From Pseudomonas luteola NBRC 103146 (GTDB lineage Bacteria; Pseudomonadota; Gammaproteobacteria; Pseudomonadales; Pseudomonadaceae): a DNA stretch of 64,000 nt. The position numbers were made by a program, and so were the translations under genes. Of this stretch, positions 18,614-29,222 are shown in pieces. Below the pieces are notes generated by a model. It was given only the letters and a program-made list of their open reading frames with translations, searched no databases and was not told the DNA's origin. How positions within the stretch are numbered: the stretch's first letter is position 1; each line of letters opens with the position of its first letter. The stretch spans positions 372,001-436,000 of the forward strand of contig NZ_BDAE01000001.1 of assembly GCF_002091675.1 (NCBI RefSeq), read 5' to 3'.

Positions 18614-19954
18614 TTACCGGGGCGTCGGATTCTGCTCCGGCTGATTGCCATACGCCGTTTGCCCGATGTCATCGCCCGAGGTGGTGCGATTATCGCTGTT
18701 GCGCAGTTTGGCGACGGCATCGGCATCCACCGGACCGCCCTTGTTGCCCCAACTGGTTCGGATAAAGGTCACCACATCCGCTACCTGCTGATCGCTCAAC
18801 CGCCAGCCGAAGGCAGGCATGACGATGGTCGAGGGCGCACTCTTGAGACCCGGCAGCTTGCCCCCTTCCAGCACAATGTGGATAAGGGACGTCGGGTCTT
18901 CCGTCTGCACCACCGTGTTACCTGCCAGTGCCGGGAACGCCCGGGTGTAGCCCAGGCCATCCGAGCGGTGGCAGGCGTTGCAGTTGTCGATGTAGACCGC
19001 TGCGCCGCGCTTGCTTTCATCCCCTTTTACCAGCATTTCCGAAACGGCATTGTTGCGCTGATAGGGTGGGGCGTCCGGATGGACCGGCGAAAGCGTCTTC
19101 AGGTAACGGACGATTGCGGTCAAATCCTCGTCGCTCATGTACTGCAGGCTGTGCTCGACCACCTGCGTCATACCGCCAAAGACGGCCATGTCATCCGAGC
19201 GGCCTGTCTTGAGGAATTCCACCAGCTGCGCCTCGTCCCACCGGGCAATGCCTTCCTTGTGGTCATTGCGCAGGCTTTTGGCAACCCAGCCTTCCAGCGG
19301 GGCGCTACCCGCAAGGAAGTCCTTGCCGTCGGCATCGCTGAGGGCTTTTTCCTGCATGGCAATGCCGCGGGGTGTGTGGCAGGCACCGCAATGGCCCAGG
19401 CCCTCCACCAGATAGGCGCCACGGGCAACCACCGGGTCCATGCCCTGCGCCGGTTTGAAGTCGGCAACCTCCGGCGCGAACAGCTTGCGCCAGACAGCCA
19501 GGGGCCAGCGCATCGACAGCGGCCAGGGAATCGCCACGTCCTGGTTGGGCTGAGTCACCGGTTGAACGCCATGCATGAAGTAGGCGTACAGGGCGCGCAT
19601 GTCCTCTTCGGTGACGCGTGCATAAGAGGGATACGGCATGGCCGGATAGAGCGAATGCCCTTCCTTGGCGATGCCGTGACGTACGGCCTTATCGAAATCC
19701 TCGAAACTGTAATTGCCGATGCCGGTTTCTTTATCCGGCGTGATGTTGGTCGAGTAAATGGTGCCAATGGGCGTGCCCATCGGCAGGCCGCCGGCGAAGG
19801 GTTTGCCACCGGCTGCCGTGTGGCAGGCCACACAGTCACCAGCGCGGGCCAGGTATTCGCCTTTCTTGATCAATTCCTGATCAGGTCCGGCCTCTTGAGC
19901 AAAAGCAGGCAGAGCGATGAACCCCAGGGCCAGTGCAGAGATGAGTGCTTTCAT
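18614..19954 (-). CDS. Triheme cytochrome c subunit of a membrane GMC dehydrogenase
   Basis: Start set at ATG 19954 with GAGG 9 bases upstream; an ATG at 19969 overlapping the upstream stop is also possible. The protein (~446 residues) has a signal peptide ending PAFAQ and three CxxCH haem sites: CVACH (~41), CGACH (~188) and CNACH (~324). It passes electrons from the flavoprotein to the quinone pool or terminal oxidase at the periplasmic face. It is the last gene of a three-gene operon typical of gluconate, fructose or sorbitol dehydrogenases. The C-terminal tail is hydrophilic rather than a clear membrane anchor. Confidence 0.92.
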   Translation of the reverse strand: MKALISALALGFIALPAFAQEAGPDQELIKKGEYLARAGDCVACHTAAGGKPFAGGLPMGTPIGTIYSTNITPDKETGIGNYSFEDFDKAVRHGIAKEGHSLYPAMPYPSYARVTEEDMRALYAYFMHGVQPVTQPNQDVAIPWPLSMRWPLAVWRKLFAPEVADFKPAQGMDPVVARGAYLVEGLGHCGACHTPRGIAMQEKALSDADGKDFLAGSAPLEGWVAKSLRNDHKEGIARWDEAQLVEFLKTGRSDDMAVFGGMTQVVEHSLQYMSDEDLTAIVRYLKTLSPVHPDAPPYQRNNAVSEMLVKGDESKRGAAVYIDNCNACHRSDGLGYTRAFPALAGNTVVQTEDPTSLIHIVLEGGKLPGLKSAPSTIVMPAFGWRLSDQQVADVVTFIRTSWGNKGGPVDADAVAKLRNSDNRTTSGDDIGQTAYGNQPEQNPTPR

Positions 19955-19965
19955 GGTCGACGTCC

Positions 19966-21753
19966 TCATACCTGCACCAGTGGGCCAGGGTTTTTCAGGT
20001 ACTGTTCGCGGATGGTGCGTGCCGACCAGTAGGTGAGGGCTGCCACAAGGCCTGTCGGGTTGTAGCCCAGCCCCTGTGGGAAAGCCGAGGCGCCCGGAAC
20101 GAACACGTTGTGCACATCCCAGCTCTGCAGGTAACGGTTGAGGGCGCTGGTTTTGGGGTCGATGCCCATGATGGCGCCGCCGTTCAGGTGGGTGGTCTGA
20201 TAGCTGACCGTATTGAAATGGGTTCCCGGCGCCTTGACCTGCACATTGATGGCTTTGGGATTCATGGCTTCGGCGATGCGCTTCATCTTATCGACCATGA
20301 AGTGCGTCATCTTGATGTCGTTTTCCTTCCAGTCGAAGGTCATGCGCAGGAGCGGCATTCCATACGCATCCTTGTAGGTCGGATCGAGGTCCAGGTAGTT
20401 GTCGCGGTAGGACTGGTGCGCTCCGTGGGCATCCATGGACAGCTGATGGTTATAGTAATCGGCCGCTGCCGCCTTCCACTGGCTGCCCCAATTGGGCGTG
20501 CCCGGGGGATTGCTTACGCCAGCGATAGGGCGCGTCCCCGCCTGATTCACCCAGAACGGCGAGCCACCTACAAAGTCGTGAGGGCCGTGGTCGAAGTTAT
20601 CGGCATTGAAGTCATCCACCGCCACGCCATTACCGCCCGCACCGATGAAGGGGTTGGTGAAGTGCTGGTCCTTGTCGAAGTAGGCCTTGATGGTCGCCAT
20701 GTTCTGGTAGGCGAAGTTTCTGCCGACCACGCCTTCGCCGGTTTTCGGGTCATAGGGCTTGCCGATGCCTGAAAGCAGCATCAGCCGCACGTTGTTGAAC
20801 TGGAAAGCGCCGAGAATGACGATATCGGCCGGTTGCTCAATCTCGTTGCCCTGGGCGTCCACATAGGTCACGCCGGTGGCGAGCTTCTTGTCGTCGGTCA
20901 AGTTGACCTTCAGCACGTGGGCATCGGCGCGCAGTTCGAACTTGGGTTCCTGGCGCAGTGCCGGCAGGATGTTCAGGTTAGGCGAAGACTTGGAGTACAT
21001 GTAGCAGACGTACCCACTGCAATATCCGCAGAAATTGCACGGCCCCATCTGGCAGCCGTAGGGATTGGTGTAGGGGCCGGAGGTATTAGCCGAGGGCAGG
21101 TCATAAGGGTGGTAGCCCACATCCCAGGCGGCCTTCTGGAACAGCTGCGCTGACACCGTGTTCTTTTGCGGCGTGAGCGGAAAGTGATCGGAGCGGTCCG
21201 GCGCAAAGGGGTTGCCGCCCTTGCCTTTGCCAACCAACTCACCCTTTACCGTCCAGGCCTGACCGGAGGTGCCGAAGACTTTTTCGGCAAAATCGAAGTA
21301 CGGCTCCAGCTCCTCGTAGGTCACGCCAAAGTCCTGGATAGTCATACCATCCGGGATGAAGTTCTTGCCGTACCGTTCTTCATAGTGACTGCGCAGGCGC
21401 AGCTCTACCGGGTCGACCCGCAGATGCACGCCGGACCAGTGCAAACCCGCACCGCCTACGCCATCGCCGGGCAGAAAGGCGCCGAGCTGACGATAGGGCA
21501 GTGCCGTCTGGCTCACGTTGTGGCGAATGGTGACGGTCTCCTTGGATGTGTCCACGAACAGCTTGCGACGGATGCTGTAGGTCAGCTCGTCGATCACCTG
21601 TGGGTAGGAACCATCCGGGTAGGTATCACGCATTGGGCCACGCTCCAGCGCGACCACGGAAAGGCCCGCCTCGGTCAGCTCCTTGGCCATGATGGCCCCG
21701 GTCCAGCCAAAGCCCACGATTACCGCATCGGCTTTCTGCATCACTTTTGCCAT
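19966..21753 (-). CDS. GMC flavoprotein, catalytic subunit of a gluconate/fructose-dehydrogenase-type complex
   Basis: The 595-residue protein oxidises a sugar or sugar acid in the periplasm. It has the FAD-binding GFGWTGAIMAKEL near the N-terminus, GDGVGGAGLHWSG, and the C-terminal GMC block with the catalytic His in THLNGGAIMG and the Asn in GYNPTGLVAAL. The segment CQMGPCNFCGYCSGYVC carries closely spaced cysteines like those that hold a 3Fe-4S cluster in FAD glucose/fructose dehydrogenases. It lacks its own signal and is probably co-exported with the Tat-tagged small subunit encoded 3 bases upstream. The exact substrate (gluconate, 2-ketogluconate or another) is not decided by sequence. 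Confidence 0.92.
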   Translation of the reverse strand: MAKVMQKADAVIVGFGWTGAIMAKELTEAGLSVVALERGPMRDTYPDGSYPQVIDELTYSIRRKLFVDTSKETVTIRHNVSQTALPYRQLGAFLPGDGVGGAGLHWSGVHLRVDPVELRLRSHYEERYGKNFIPDGMTIQDFGVTYEELEPYFDFAEKVFGTSGQAWTVKGELVGKGKGGNPFAPDRSDHFPLTPQKNTVSAQLFQKAAWDVGYHPYDLPSANTSGPYTNPYGCQMGPCNFCGYCSGYVCYMYSKSSPNLNILPALRQEPKFELRADAHVLKVNLTDDKKLATGVTYVDAQGNEIEQPADIVILGAFQFNNVRLMLLSGIGKPYDPKTGEGVVGRNFAYQNMATIKAYFDKDQHFTNPFIGAGGNGVAVDDFNADNFDHGPHDFVGGSPFWVNQAGTRPIAGVSNPPGTPNWGSQWKAAAADYYNHQLSMDAHGAHQSYRDNYLDLDPTYKDAYGMPLLRMTFDWKENDIKMTHFMVDKMKRIAEAMNPKAINVQVKAPGTHFNTVSYQTTHLNGGAIMGIDPKTSALNRYLQSWDVHNVFVPGASAFPQGLGYNPTGLVAALTYWSARTIREQYLKNPGPLVQV

Positions 21754-21756
21754 GGA

Positions 21757-22500
21757 TCAAGCCCTCTCGCCACGGATGGAAACCGGTGGGAAGGGGTACG
21801 CCACGTCGCGCTCCACCCAATCCATGAAGTCGGCGCGGGCGCCGGGAAAGCCCACCAGCTTCCAGCCCACCATATCCTTGTTGCCACCATGGATCGGGTC
21901 GCAAAAAAAGCCTTCTTTAGTGCTTTGCAACAGGGCGGCAAAGAAGGTCTTGGCAGGAAGCGGGGCGAACTCGGCCTCACCGGCTTCAAACTGACGAAGT
22001 GCGGCATCCTGGGTGCCGGTATCCAGCTCGGCAAACGGCTTGCCGTGTTGCTGGCGCGACCAGTCATCCGCGGCCTTGATGCCCAGGCGGAAAACCTGTT
22101 GCGGATTGAGCTTGAGCTGGTACCCCATCTCCGAAGGTGCATCGGGTTGGAAAGGGCCTTGCATGTACCATTTCGCCCCTTGGGCGTAAGGCGTGTTCAT
22201 CTGCCGGTCGATGTACTCCGGTACACCAGCCTCCACCGCACCGGGGCCGCGATCATCAGCGGGAATCAGCCGGGCGACGGCGGCGTGGATAAACGTCCAT
22301 TCTTCCGGCGTGAAAAAGGTGGGCTGATAGGCGTCTGCGCGGGCGCTCTGGCCCGGCTTGTCCTCGTCACGCTGTCGCTCCTTCGTCTCGGCCAGAGCCA
22401 GGCTGGCGCCGCCTGTAGTGGCAAGTGTCACCACGGGGATCAGGGTTAGAGACTTACGTAGAAAGTCGCGGCGGGCGTTAGACGTATCATCAGCGGACAT
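21757..22500 (-). CDS. Gluconate 2-dehydrogenase subunit 3 family protein (Tat hitchhiker subunit)
   Basis: Start set at ATG 22500; ATG 22512 is in frame too. The ~247-residue small subunit has a twin-arginine signal (NARRDFLRKS followed by a hydrophobic run), so the complex is exported folded. Family blocks include FFTPEEWTFIHAAVARLIPADD and PGAVEAGVPEYIDRQM. It probably acts as chaperone and carrier for the FAD subunit. It is the first gene of the operon and is separated from the flavoprotein gene by only 3 bases. Confidence 0.9.
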   Translation of the reverse strand: MSADDTSNARRDFLRKSLTLIPVVTLATTGGASLALAETKERQRDEDKPGQSARADAYQPTFFTPEEWTFIHAAVARLIPADDRGPGAVEAGVPEYIDRQMNTPYAQGAKWYMQGPFQPDAPSEMGYQLKLNPQQVFRLGIKAADDWSRQQHGKPFAELDTGTQDAALRQFEAGEAEFAPLPAKTFFAALLQSTKEGFFCDPIHGGNKDMVGWKLVGFPGARADFMDWVERDVAYPFPPVSIRGERA

Positions 22501-22661
22501 GAGGGTTCCCATCAGCCATCAGGCTTTAAATGTTAGTAAGCTAAGCATTTAAGTGTAACAATTTGTGCGGATCTGCGACAGATTGCCTCATCATCGACCG
22601 GCGCGCCGCGGGCAGGTTCCTGATGACCCTTTAAAACGTATGGATAAGAACGTATAGCCCA

Positions 22662-23585
22662 TCAAGCCTGGGTATGCTCAAGCGCTTCCAGAAACCGCTG
22701 TAGGATCAGGTTGGGGCGGCGGCCCTTGCGCATCGCGGTACAGAGCGGAATGGAGTAGAAGAAACGCTCCGGCTTGAGCGGCCGCAGGACGCCCTGCATC
22801 ACCCAGCTGGCGGCATAATGATCTGGCAGATACCCGATGTAACTGCCGGTATGCAGCAGAAAGGCAATCCCTTCGCGATCCGATGCGGTGGCCGTACAGT
22901 TGAGCGTCTGGTGTCGCTCCAACGCCTCGGCCGTCAATCGATAGTTCGGCGCCACAGCATCGGCCATGCGTAGCGCCTCATCCGGAATCTCCTCATCGGG
23001 CCGGTGGAACAAAGGGTGCTCATGGCTGCAATACAGTTGCGAGCGTTCCTCATAAAGCGCTGTGTATTCCAGGCCGGACAGCGGGTTGATCAGCGGGACC
23101 ACGCCAATATGCAGCCGTCCATCCAGTACCCCGCGTTCGATTTCGCCCGGCGTCATCATGCCAATGCTCACCCGCACACCCGGTCCCAATGCCTTCAGTT
23201 TGCGCAGCGCATGGGTCACGCGCATTTGCGGCAAGGTGACGAGGTTGTTGATGATGCCGATGTTCAGCTCGCCCCGCAGTTGCTGGTGCAGGGCGTTTAC
23301 TTCACTGCGAAAGCCTTCCAGCGCGGCCAGTAGGCTCTGGCTGGCCCGCAGCACTTCCCGGCCTTCATCCGTGAGTGCAAACCCGGCGCGGCCGCGCTGG
23401 CACAAGCGCATCCCCAGCCGCTTTTCCAGATCGCCCATGTGCAGGCTGATGGCCGAGCGGGTGATACCCAGTGCACTTTCTGCCGCTGCAAAGCTGCCGC
23501 ATTCCGCTACCGTCTTGAACAGACGCAGGAGACGGATATCGAAATCGCTGACTTGGCCAAGGGGGGCTTTACGAGGTGCGCTCAT
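22662..23585 (-). CDS. bauR: LysR-type regulator of beta-alanine catabolism (BauR-like)
   Basis: Start set at ATG 23585 (MSAPRKAPLG, 307 residues). Residues ~12-75 form the LysR winged helix (LFKTVAECGSFAAAESALGI, then SAISLHMGDLEKRLGMRLC), followed by a ligand-binding domain. It is divergent from an omega-amino acid transaminase/semialdehyde dehydrogenase pair across ~135 bases, the same arrangement as bauR with the bau genes in P. aeruginosa. It therefore probably activates those genes in response to beta-alanine or a related amine. The symbol rests on this context. Confidence 0.82.
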   Translation of the reverse strand: MSAPRKAPLGQVSDFDIRLLRLFKTVAECGSFAAAESALGITRSAISLHMGDLEKRLGMRLCQRGRAGFALTDEGREVLRASQSLLAALEGFRSEVNALHQQLRGELNIGIINNLVTLPQMRVTHALRKLKALGPGVRVSIGMMTPGEIERGVLDGRLHIGVVPLINPLSGLEYTALYEERSQLYCSHEHPLFHRPDEEIPDEALRMADAVAPNYRLTAEALERHQTLNCTATASDREGIAFLLHTGSYIGYLPDHYAASWVMQGVLRPLKPERFFYSIPLCTAMRKGRRPNLILQRFLEALEHTQA

Positions 23586-23719
23586 TGGGTGAGTTTTTTC
23601 TTGAGTAAACGTAAGAAGAATACGCTTTAACTCATCCAAGGTCAGGCTCAAGCTGAGGCTTTCGTGGGGACGATTCCTATTGCCCCGTCCAGCTCATGTC
23701 TTGTACCCCGAGGCCCTGC

Positions 23720-25063
23720 ATGAACCAGCCCCTGACCGTATCGCCACCGCTCGCCAGCGAACTCGACCTGACCCATCACTGGATGCCCTATACCGCCAAC
23801 CGTGCGTTCAAGAAGGACCCGCGTATTCTGGTGGCGGCTGAGGGCGCGTACCTGACGGACGATCAGGGCCGCAAGCTGTACGACAGCCTTTCCGCGCTGT
23901 GGTGTGTAGGGGCCGGGCACGGACGTAAGGAAATTGCCGAGGCGGTAGGTAAGCAGGCGCTGCAACTCGATTATTCACCGGGCTTCCAGTACGGCCATCC
24001 GCTGTCCTTCAAGCTGGCCGAGAAGATTGCCAGCCTGACGCCGGGCGACCTGAACCACGTGTTCTTTGTCAACTCAGGCTCCGAATGCGCCGACACGGCT
24101 GTGAAGATGGCCCGTGCCTACTGGCGTCTGAAAGGGCAGGCCACCAAGACCAAGATGATCGGCCGTGCCCGTGGCTATCACGGGGTGAACATTGCCGGCA
24201 CCAGCTTGGGCGGCATTGGGGCCAATCGTAAGATGTACGGCCAGTTGATGGATGCCGATCACCTGCCGCATACCCTGCTGCCGGGTAACGAGTTCACCAA
24301 AGGCATGTCCAAGACCGGCGTTGAGCTGGCAAACGAAATGCTCAAGCTGATCGAGCTGCACGATGCGTCCAACATCGCGGCGGTCATCGTCGAGCCCATG
24401 TCCGGCTCGGCCGGCGTGATCGTGCCGCCGGAGGGCTATCTGCAACGCCTGCGCGAGATCTGTACCCAGCACAACATCCTGCTGATCTTTGACGAGGTGA
24501 TTACCGGCTTTGGCCGCACCGGTTCCATGTTTGGTGCGGACAGCTTTGGCGTCACGCCCGACATCATGAACCTCGCTAAGCAGATCACCAACGGCGTGAT
24601 CCCTATGGGTGCGGTGGTTGCGACCAGCGAAATCCACGACACCTTCATGAACCAGGGAACGCCGGATTATGCCGTCGAGTTTGGTCACGGCTACACCTAC
24701 TCCGCGCATCCAGTCGCCTGCGCCGCAGGTCTGGCTGCGCTGGAGATCCTGGAGCGCGACAACCTCGTTCAGCGTGTAGCCGAACTGGCCCCGCATTTTG
24801 AGCAGCGTATCCATGGTGTGCGCGGTGCCAAGCACATCGTCGATATCCGTAACTACGGCTTGGCCGGTGCGATCCAGCTCGCTCCGCGTGACGGCGACGC
24901 CATCGTCCGGCCCTACGAGGCCTCGCTGAAACTGTGGAAGGCCGGTTTCTACGTCCGCTTCGGCGGCGACACCCTGCAATTTGGCCCGCCCTTTATCAGC
25001 ACGCCGGAAGAACTGGACCGCCTGTTCGACGCCGTGGGCGAAGCCCTCAACGCCACGGCCTGA
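23720..25063 (+). CDS. bauA: Beta-alanine:pyruvate (omega-amino acid) transaminase
   Basis: Start set at ATG 23720 with GAGG 8 bases upstream. The 447-residue class III PLP aminotransferase moves the amino group of beta-alanine (and other omega-amines) to pyruvate, giving malonate semialdehyde and alanine. Motifs: [79 protein letters not shown], and the PLP lysine in NLAKQITNG. These match omega-transaminases of Pseudomonas closely. It is followed by the matching semialdehyde dehydrogenase gene. Confidence 0.95.
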   Translation: MNQPLTVSPPLASELDLTHHWMPYTANRAFKKDPRILVAAEGAYLTDDQGRKLYDSLSALWCVGAGHGRKEIAEAVGKQALQLDYSPGFQYGHPLSFKLAEKIASLTPGDLNHVFFVNSGSECADTAVKMARAYWRLKGQATKTKMIGRARGYHGVNIAGTSLGGIGANRKMYGQLMDADHLPHTLLPGNEFTKGMSKTGVELANEMLKLIELHDASNIAAVIVEPMSGSAGVIVPPEGYLQRLREICTQHNILLIFDEVITGFGRTGSMFGADSFGVTPDIMNLAKQITNGVIPMGAVVATSEIHDTFMNQGTPDYAVEFGHGYTYSAHPVACAAGLAALEILERDNLVQRVAELAPHFEQRIHGVRGAKHIVDIRNYGLAGAIQLAPRDGDAIVRPYEASLKLWKAGFYVRFGGDTLQFGPPFISTPEELDRLFDAVGEALNATA

Positions 25064-25124
25064 TTATTTTTCGTACAGCGACGCGCCACCGTTATCCGAC
25101 GCGCCGCCTTTACAGGGAATCGAT

Positions 25125-26621
<1,497 letters not shown>

Positions 26622-26658
26622 TTACGGTACGGTCAAGGGCTGGTCTGTCGGCTAGCCC

Positions 26659-27135
26659 TCAAGCCTGAGGAGTCGGTTTGGTCACGGCCAGAAACTTGGC
26701 TTGCAGGTCATTGATCTGCGCGTGTGACACCGAGTACTGAACATTGCAGAGCTGAACGTTCAAGGTGTCATTACCTGCCAGACGCTGCATCTGAGCGTTG
26801 CTCAGTGTCACGTCGTACGTGACGTTGTAGTCCGACTTGGTGTACTGCTGGCGTTGCACAACATCGGCCTGGAACTGGTCCGTGCCGGAGGTGATCAGCG
26901 CAGTGCTGCAATCCGAGTAGGAGGGGTGCTGCGCTGTTGTCGAGAGGCTCAGGACGTATTGTCCGGCAGCGGGCTCGATGCGATTGACGGTCAGCGATCC
27001 GCCCTGGGTTCTAGCCGGTGCCTGAGCTGTGTTGCTTTCAGGGGCTGCGTTAAAGGGGGCACTGATTGCACAGCCTGCCAGTAACAGGGGCGCGATCAGC
27101 AAGGCTGCCTTACCGTGTTGGATAAGCGTGTTCAT
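26659..27135 (-). CDS. Hypothetical lipoprotein
   Basis: Start set at ATG 27135, 7 bases after GAGG. The 158-residue protein has a lipoprotein signal with lipobox LLAGC. The mature part has pairs of short beta segments (LTVNRIEPAAGQYVLSLSTT; VTYDVTLSNAQMQRLAG) and two further Cys residues (YSDCS and VQLCNVQ). I do not recognise the family. It converges with bauC and appears monocistronic. Confidence 0.75.
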   Translation of the reverse strand: MNTLIQHGKAALLIAPLLLAGCAISAPFNAAPESNTAQAPARTQGGSLTVNRIEPAAGQYVLSLSTTAQHPSYSDCSTALITSGTDQFQADVVQRQQYTKSDYNVTYDVTLSNAQMQRLAGNDTLNVQLCNVQYSVSHAQINDLQAKFLAVTKPTPQA

Positions 27136-27358
27136 GGTTGCCTCAGCAAGAAGATTCGATACGTTCATTATCGAATCAATCGCTTGATGCTAGAAATGAA
27201 GCGCAGAGATAACGACCATTGCGGAAATTGATGTTTCAGGGAAGGCGGTCGATGTGTGGCCAAGGTGTTTCAGCGCGCTAACACATCCTGCAACGAGCCG
27301 GCGTCCAATGTTGGCATAATGACGGTTCGATGACTGCTTTGATCGTTTCGCCTTCACT

Positions 27359-28609
27359 ATGACCAAGCATTACTACGGCCTTGAATGGCTTCGTTTTCTG
27401 ATGGCCCTTTACATGGTGGTCTACCACCTGGGCGGCCTGTACGGTGACGCACCGTGGCTTTTTCAAAAGCTCGTCGGCATGGGCTTTTACGCCACTAGCA
27501 CTTTCTTCCTGTTGTCCGGCTTTCTGCTGGCACATGTCTGCCTGGATGATCAGGGCAAAATGAAGGGCAGCCAGGCCGGCTTTATCGCGCGGCGATTGTG
27601 CAATCTCTATCCCATCCACCTGATGACGTTGGCCATCGCGCTGGGTGTACTGGCAATGAATGCCCCCTCGGCAGACGGTGTGCCGGTGTATTACAACCAG
27701 CATCCCTACGCGTCGCTGGAGGATGGCGAGGGGCTGGAGGAATTGCTGCCCATCTCCTGGCTCATGGCAGGTGTTCATATCTTGATGCAGATCCTGCTGC
27801 TTCAGTCCTGGGAGCCGCGCTTTCTCTGGCTCAACGGTGCGACCTGGTCCATTTCTGCCCTGCTGTTCTTCTATATCCTGTTCCCCTTGCTTGCGCCACG
27901 CCTGATGGCGGCGCGGCGCTGGATACTGATAGGGTTCGCGTTATGGGGCGCCTATCTGCTGGTGCCCTTGCTGGCGACCTGGCTGCATGCCTATGACTAT
28001 GTGACCGTAGGCGTTATCCATCGCAACCCGGTAATCCGCCTGCCAGAGTTTCTGATTGGCATCATTCTTTATCGCGCCTTGCAGGAGCCTTCCTTGGCCC
28101 AACTGGCAGAGCGCTACCGGTACTGTCTGATTGCCGTTGGCTTGAGTGACCTTTTCATCGGGGCATGGCTCTTGCAGCAGGACGGCCGCCGTTGGTTCTA
28201 TCTGGTTCATAACGGTCTGCTGACGCCTTTTCAGGGCTTGCTACTGCTGGCGTGCGCTACCTTCCGCGCACCGGAAAGCGCCTCCCTGCAACAACTGGCC
28301 CGGCGGCTAGGTGAGGCATCGCTGTGTATCTTTGCTATCCACACACCCATGATCAGCCTGATCGACCCGTGGACGCGGCATCTGTTGGCCTTCTTTACCC
28401 AGGCGCAGGAAGCGGCCAGTGACGCGATCAGTGATGCCGTCAGCGATGTGTTGGGCGATGTGGTCACCATTCCCCTGTGGAGCCTTATCCCTCACCTGAT
28501 CGTAGTTATTGGCCTGGGGCTGTTGATTCAACGTTTTCTGATCGGCCCCCTGCGCCGTTGGCTGGAGGCGCACCTGCCTCAGAAGTACAGGAAAGGTCGG
28601 GGCGCTTAG
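27359..28609 (+). CDS. Acyltransferase 3 family membrane protein
   Basis: The 416-residue inner-membrane protein has about ten hydrophobic helices. The opening YGLEWLRFLMALYMVVYHLGG contains the Arg and the catalytic His of the acyltransferase 3 (OafA-like) family, and FLLSGFLLAHVC follows. Such enzymes O-acetylate sugars of lipopolysaccharide, exopolysaccharide or secondary metabolites. The target is unknown. It lies about 600 bases from a sulfotransferase/APS-kinase pair on the same strand, so glycan decoration is a possible common theme. No strong ribosome site precedes the ATG. Confidence 0.88.
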   Translation: MTKHYYGLEWLRFLMALYMVVYHLGGLYGDAPWLFQKLVGMGFYATSTFFLLSGFLLAHVCLDDQGKMKGSQAGFIARRLCNLYPIHLMTLAIALGVLAMNAPSADGVPVYYNQHPYASLEDGEGLEELLPISWLMAGVHILMQILLLQSWEPRFLWLNGATWSISALLFFYILFPLLAPRLMAARRWILIGFALWGAYLLVPLLATWLHAYDYVTVGVIHRNPVIRLPEFLIGIILYRALQEPSLAQLAERYRYCLIAVGLSDLFIGAWLLQQDGRRWFYLVHNGLLTPFQGLLLLACATFRAPESASLQQLARRLGEASLCIFAIHTPMISLIDPWTRHLLAFFTQAQEAASDAISDAVSDVLGDVVTIPLWSLIPHLIVVIGLGLLIQRFLIGPLRRWLEAHLPQKYRKGRGA

Positions 28610-28621
28610 ACGCACTCTGGA

Positions 28622-28963
28622 TTAGCTATAAAAAACCGCCCTTAGAGGCGGTTTTTTATAGCGGCTATCGCGCGTCTGGCGGAGAGCCGGGCGGGCGCCG
28701 TCTTTGGGTGGCGGTGGCATATGCTCAGGCATGGCGGCGAGCCGGCTCTGGAAGTCCTTGCAGACGCCTTTGAGTGCCTTGCCGTCAGGCAGAGTAAGCA
28801 TGACTGGCGCGCCGACAGGCTTACCTTCGCACACTTCAAACGCCGCAGGCGGCGGCATACGGTCATGCTGGCCGGGGGGAGGCGGCTCCTGATCGGCCAG
28901 CGCAACGCTGCCAAACAGGCCCAACGCCAGTGCAGCTGCAGAAAGAAGGGGTGCTTGTTTCAT
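28622..28963 (-). CDS. Small secreted protein with Pro-rich regions; coding end overlaps terminator
   Basis: The 113-residue product has a Sec signal (APLLSAAALALGLFGSVALA) and then a Pro-rich stretch (EPPPPGQHDRMPPPAA) and a compact unit FEVCEGKPVGAPVMLTLPDGKALKGVCKDFQSRLAAMPEHMPPPP. The two Cys probably form a disulfide. Similar small periplasmic proteins with VCEGK...LPDGK...C blocks occur in Pseudomonas, with no known function. The last ~12 codons (YKKPPLRAVFYS) are the two arms of the terminator hairpin. The family-like part ends before that, so the C-terminus may be the result of a lost stop codon. Confidence 0.75.
   Translation of the reverse strand: MKQAPLLSAAALALGLFGSVALADQEPPPPGQHDRMPPPAAFEVCEGKPVGAPVMLTLPDGKALKGVCKDFQSRLAAMPEHMPPPPKDGARPALRQTRDSRYKKPPLRAVFYS
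28629..28658. terminator. Bidirectional terminator inside a coding end
   Basis: AAAAAACCGCC pairs with GGCGGTTTTTT around CTTAGA. It ends the acyltransferase gene on the plus strand and lies within the last codons of the small secreted protein on the minus strand. Confidence 0.88.
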
Positions 28964-29222
28964 ACCCGGTCCTTGTCGTGTTGTTGAGCTATCTAAGCAC
29001 AGCCCTCCCGGCTGTCGTGCCGACTTTACCCAGGCCGTATAGCAGGCGAAATGGCCGAAAGCCTGTTGTAGAGCGGTTTGTACGCTTATTCAGAACAAAA
29101 GTAGCCACGTGAGGCAGATCGCTTCTGTATCAGCGCCTTTACATGGCTTTTACCTACTCGAAACCTTAAATGGCGAGGGCCTCTGCTAGCCTTTTCGCCT
29201 TTTCAGCCATGTGTATCCACGG

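Noticed and set aside
18659-20032. 457-residue open frame on the plus strand, antisense to the cytochrome c gene
   Set aside because: It has no family resemblance and no ribosome site; the opposite strand encodes a clear triheme cytochrome c. High GC leaves long antisense frames.
21166-22449. 427-residue open frame antisense to the flavoprotein and small-subunit genes
   Set aside because: It spans the junction of two well-supported genes and its translation has no protein-like domains.
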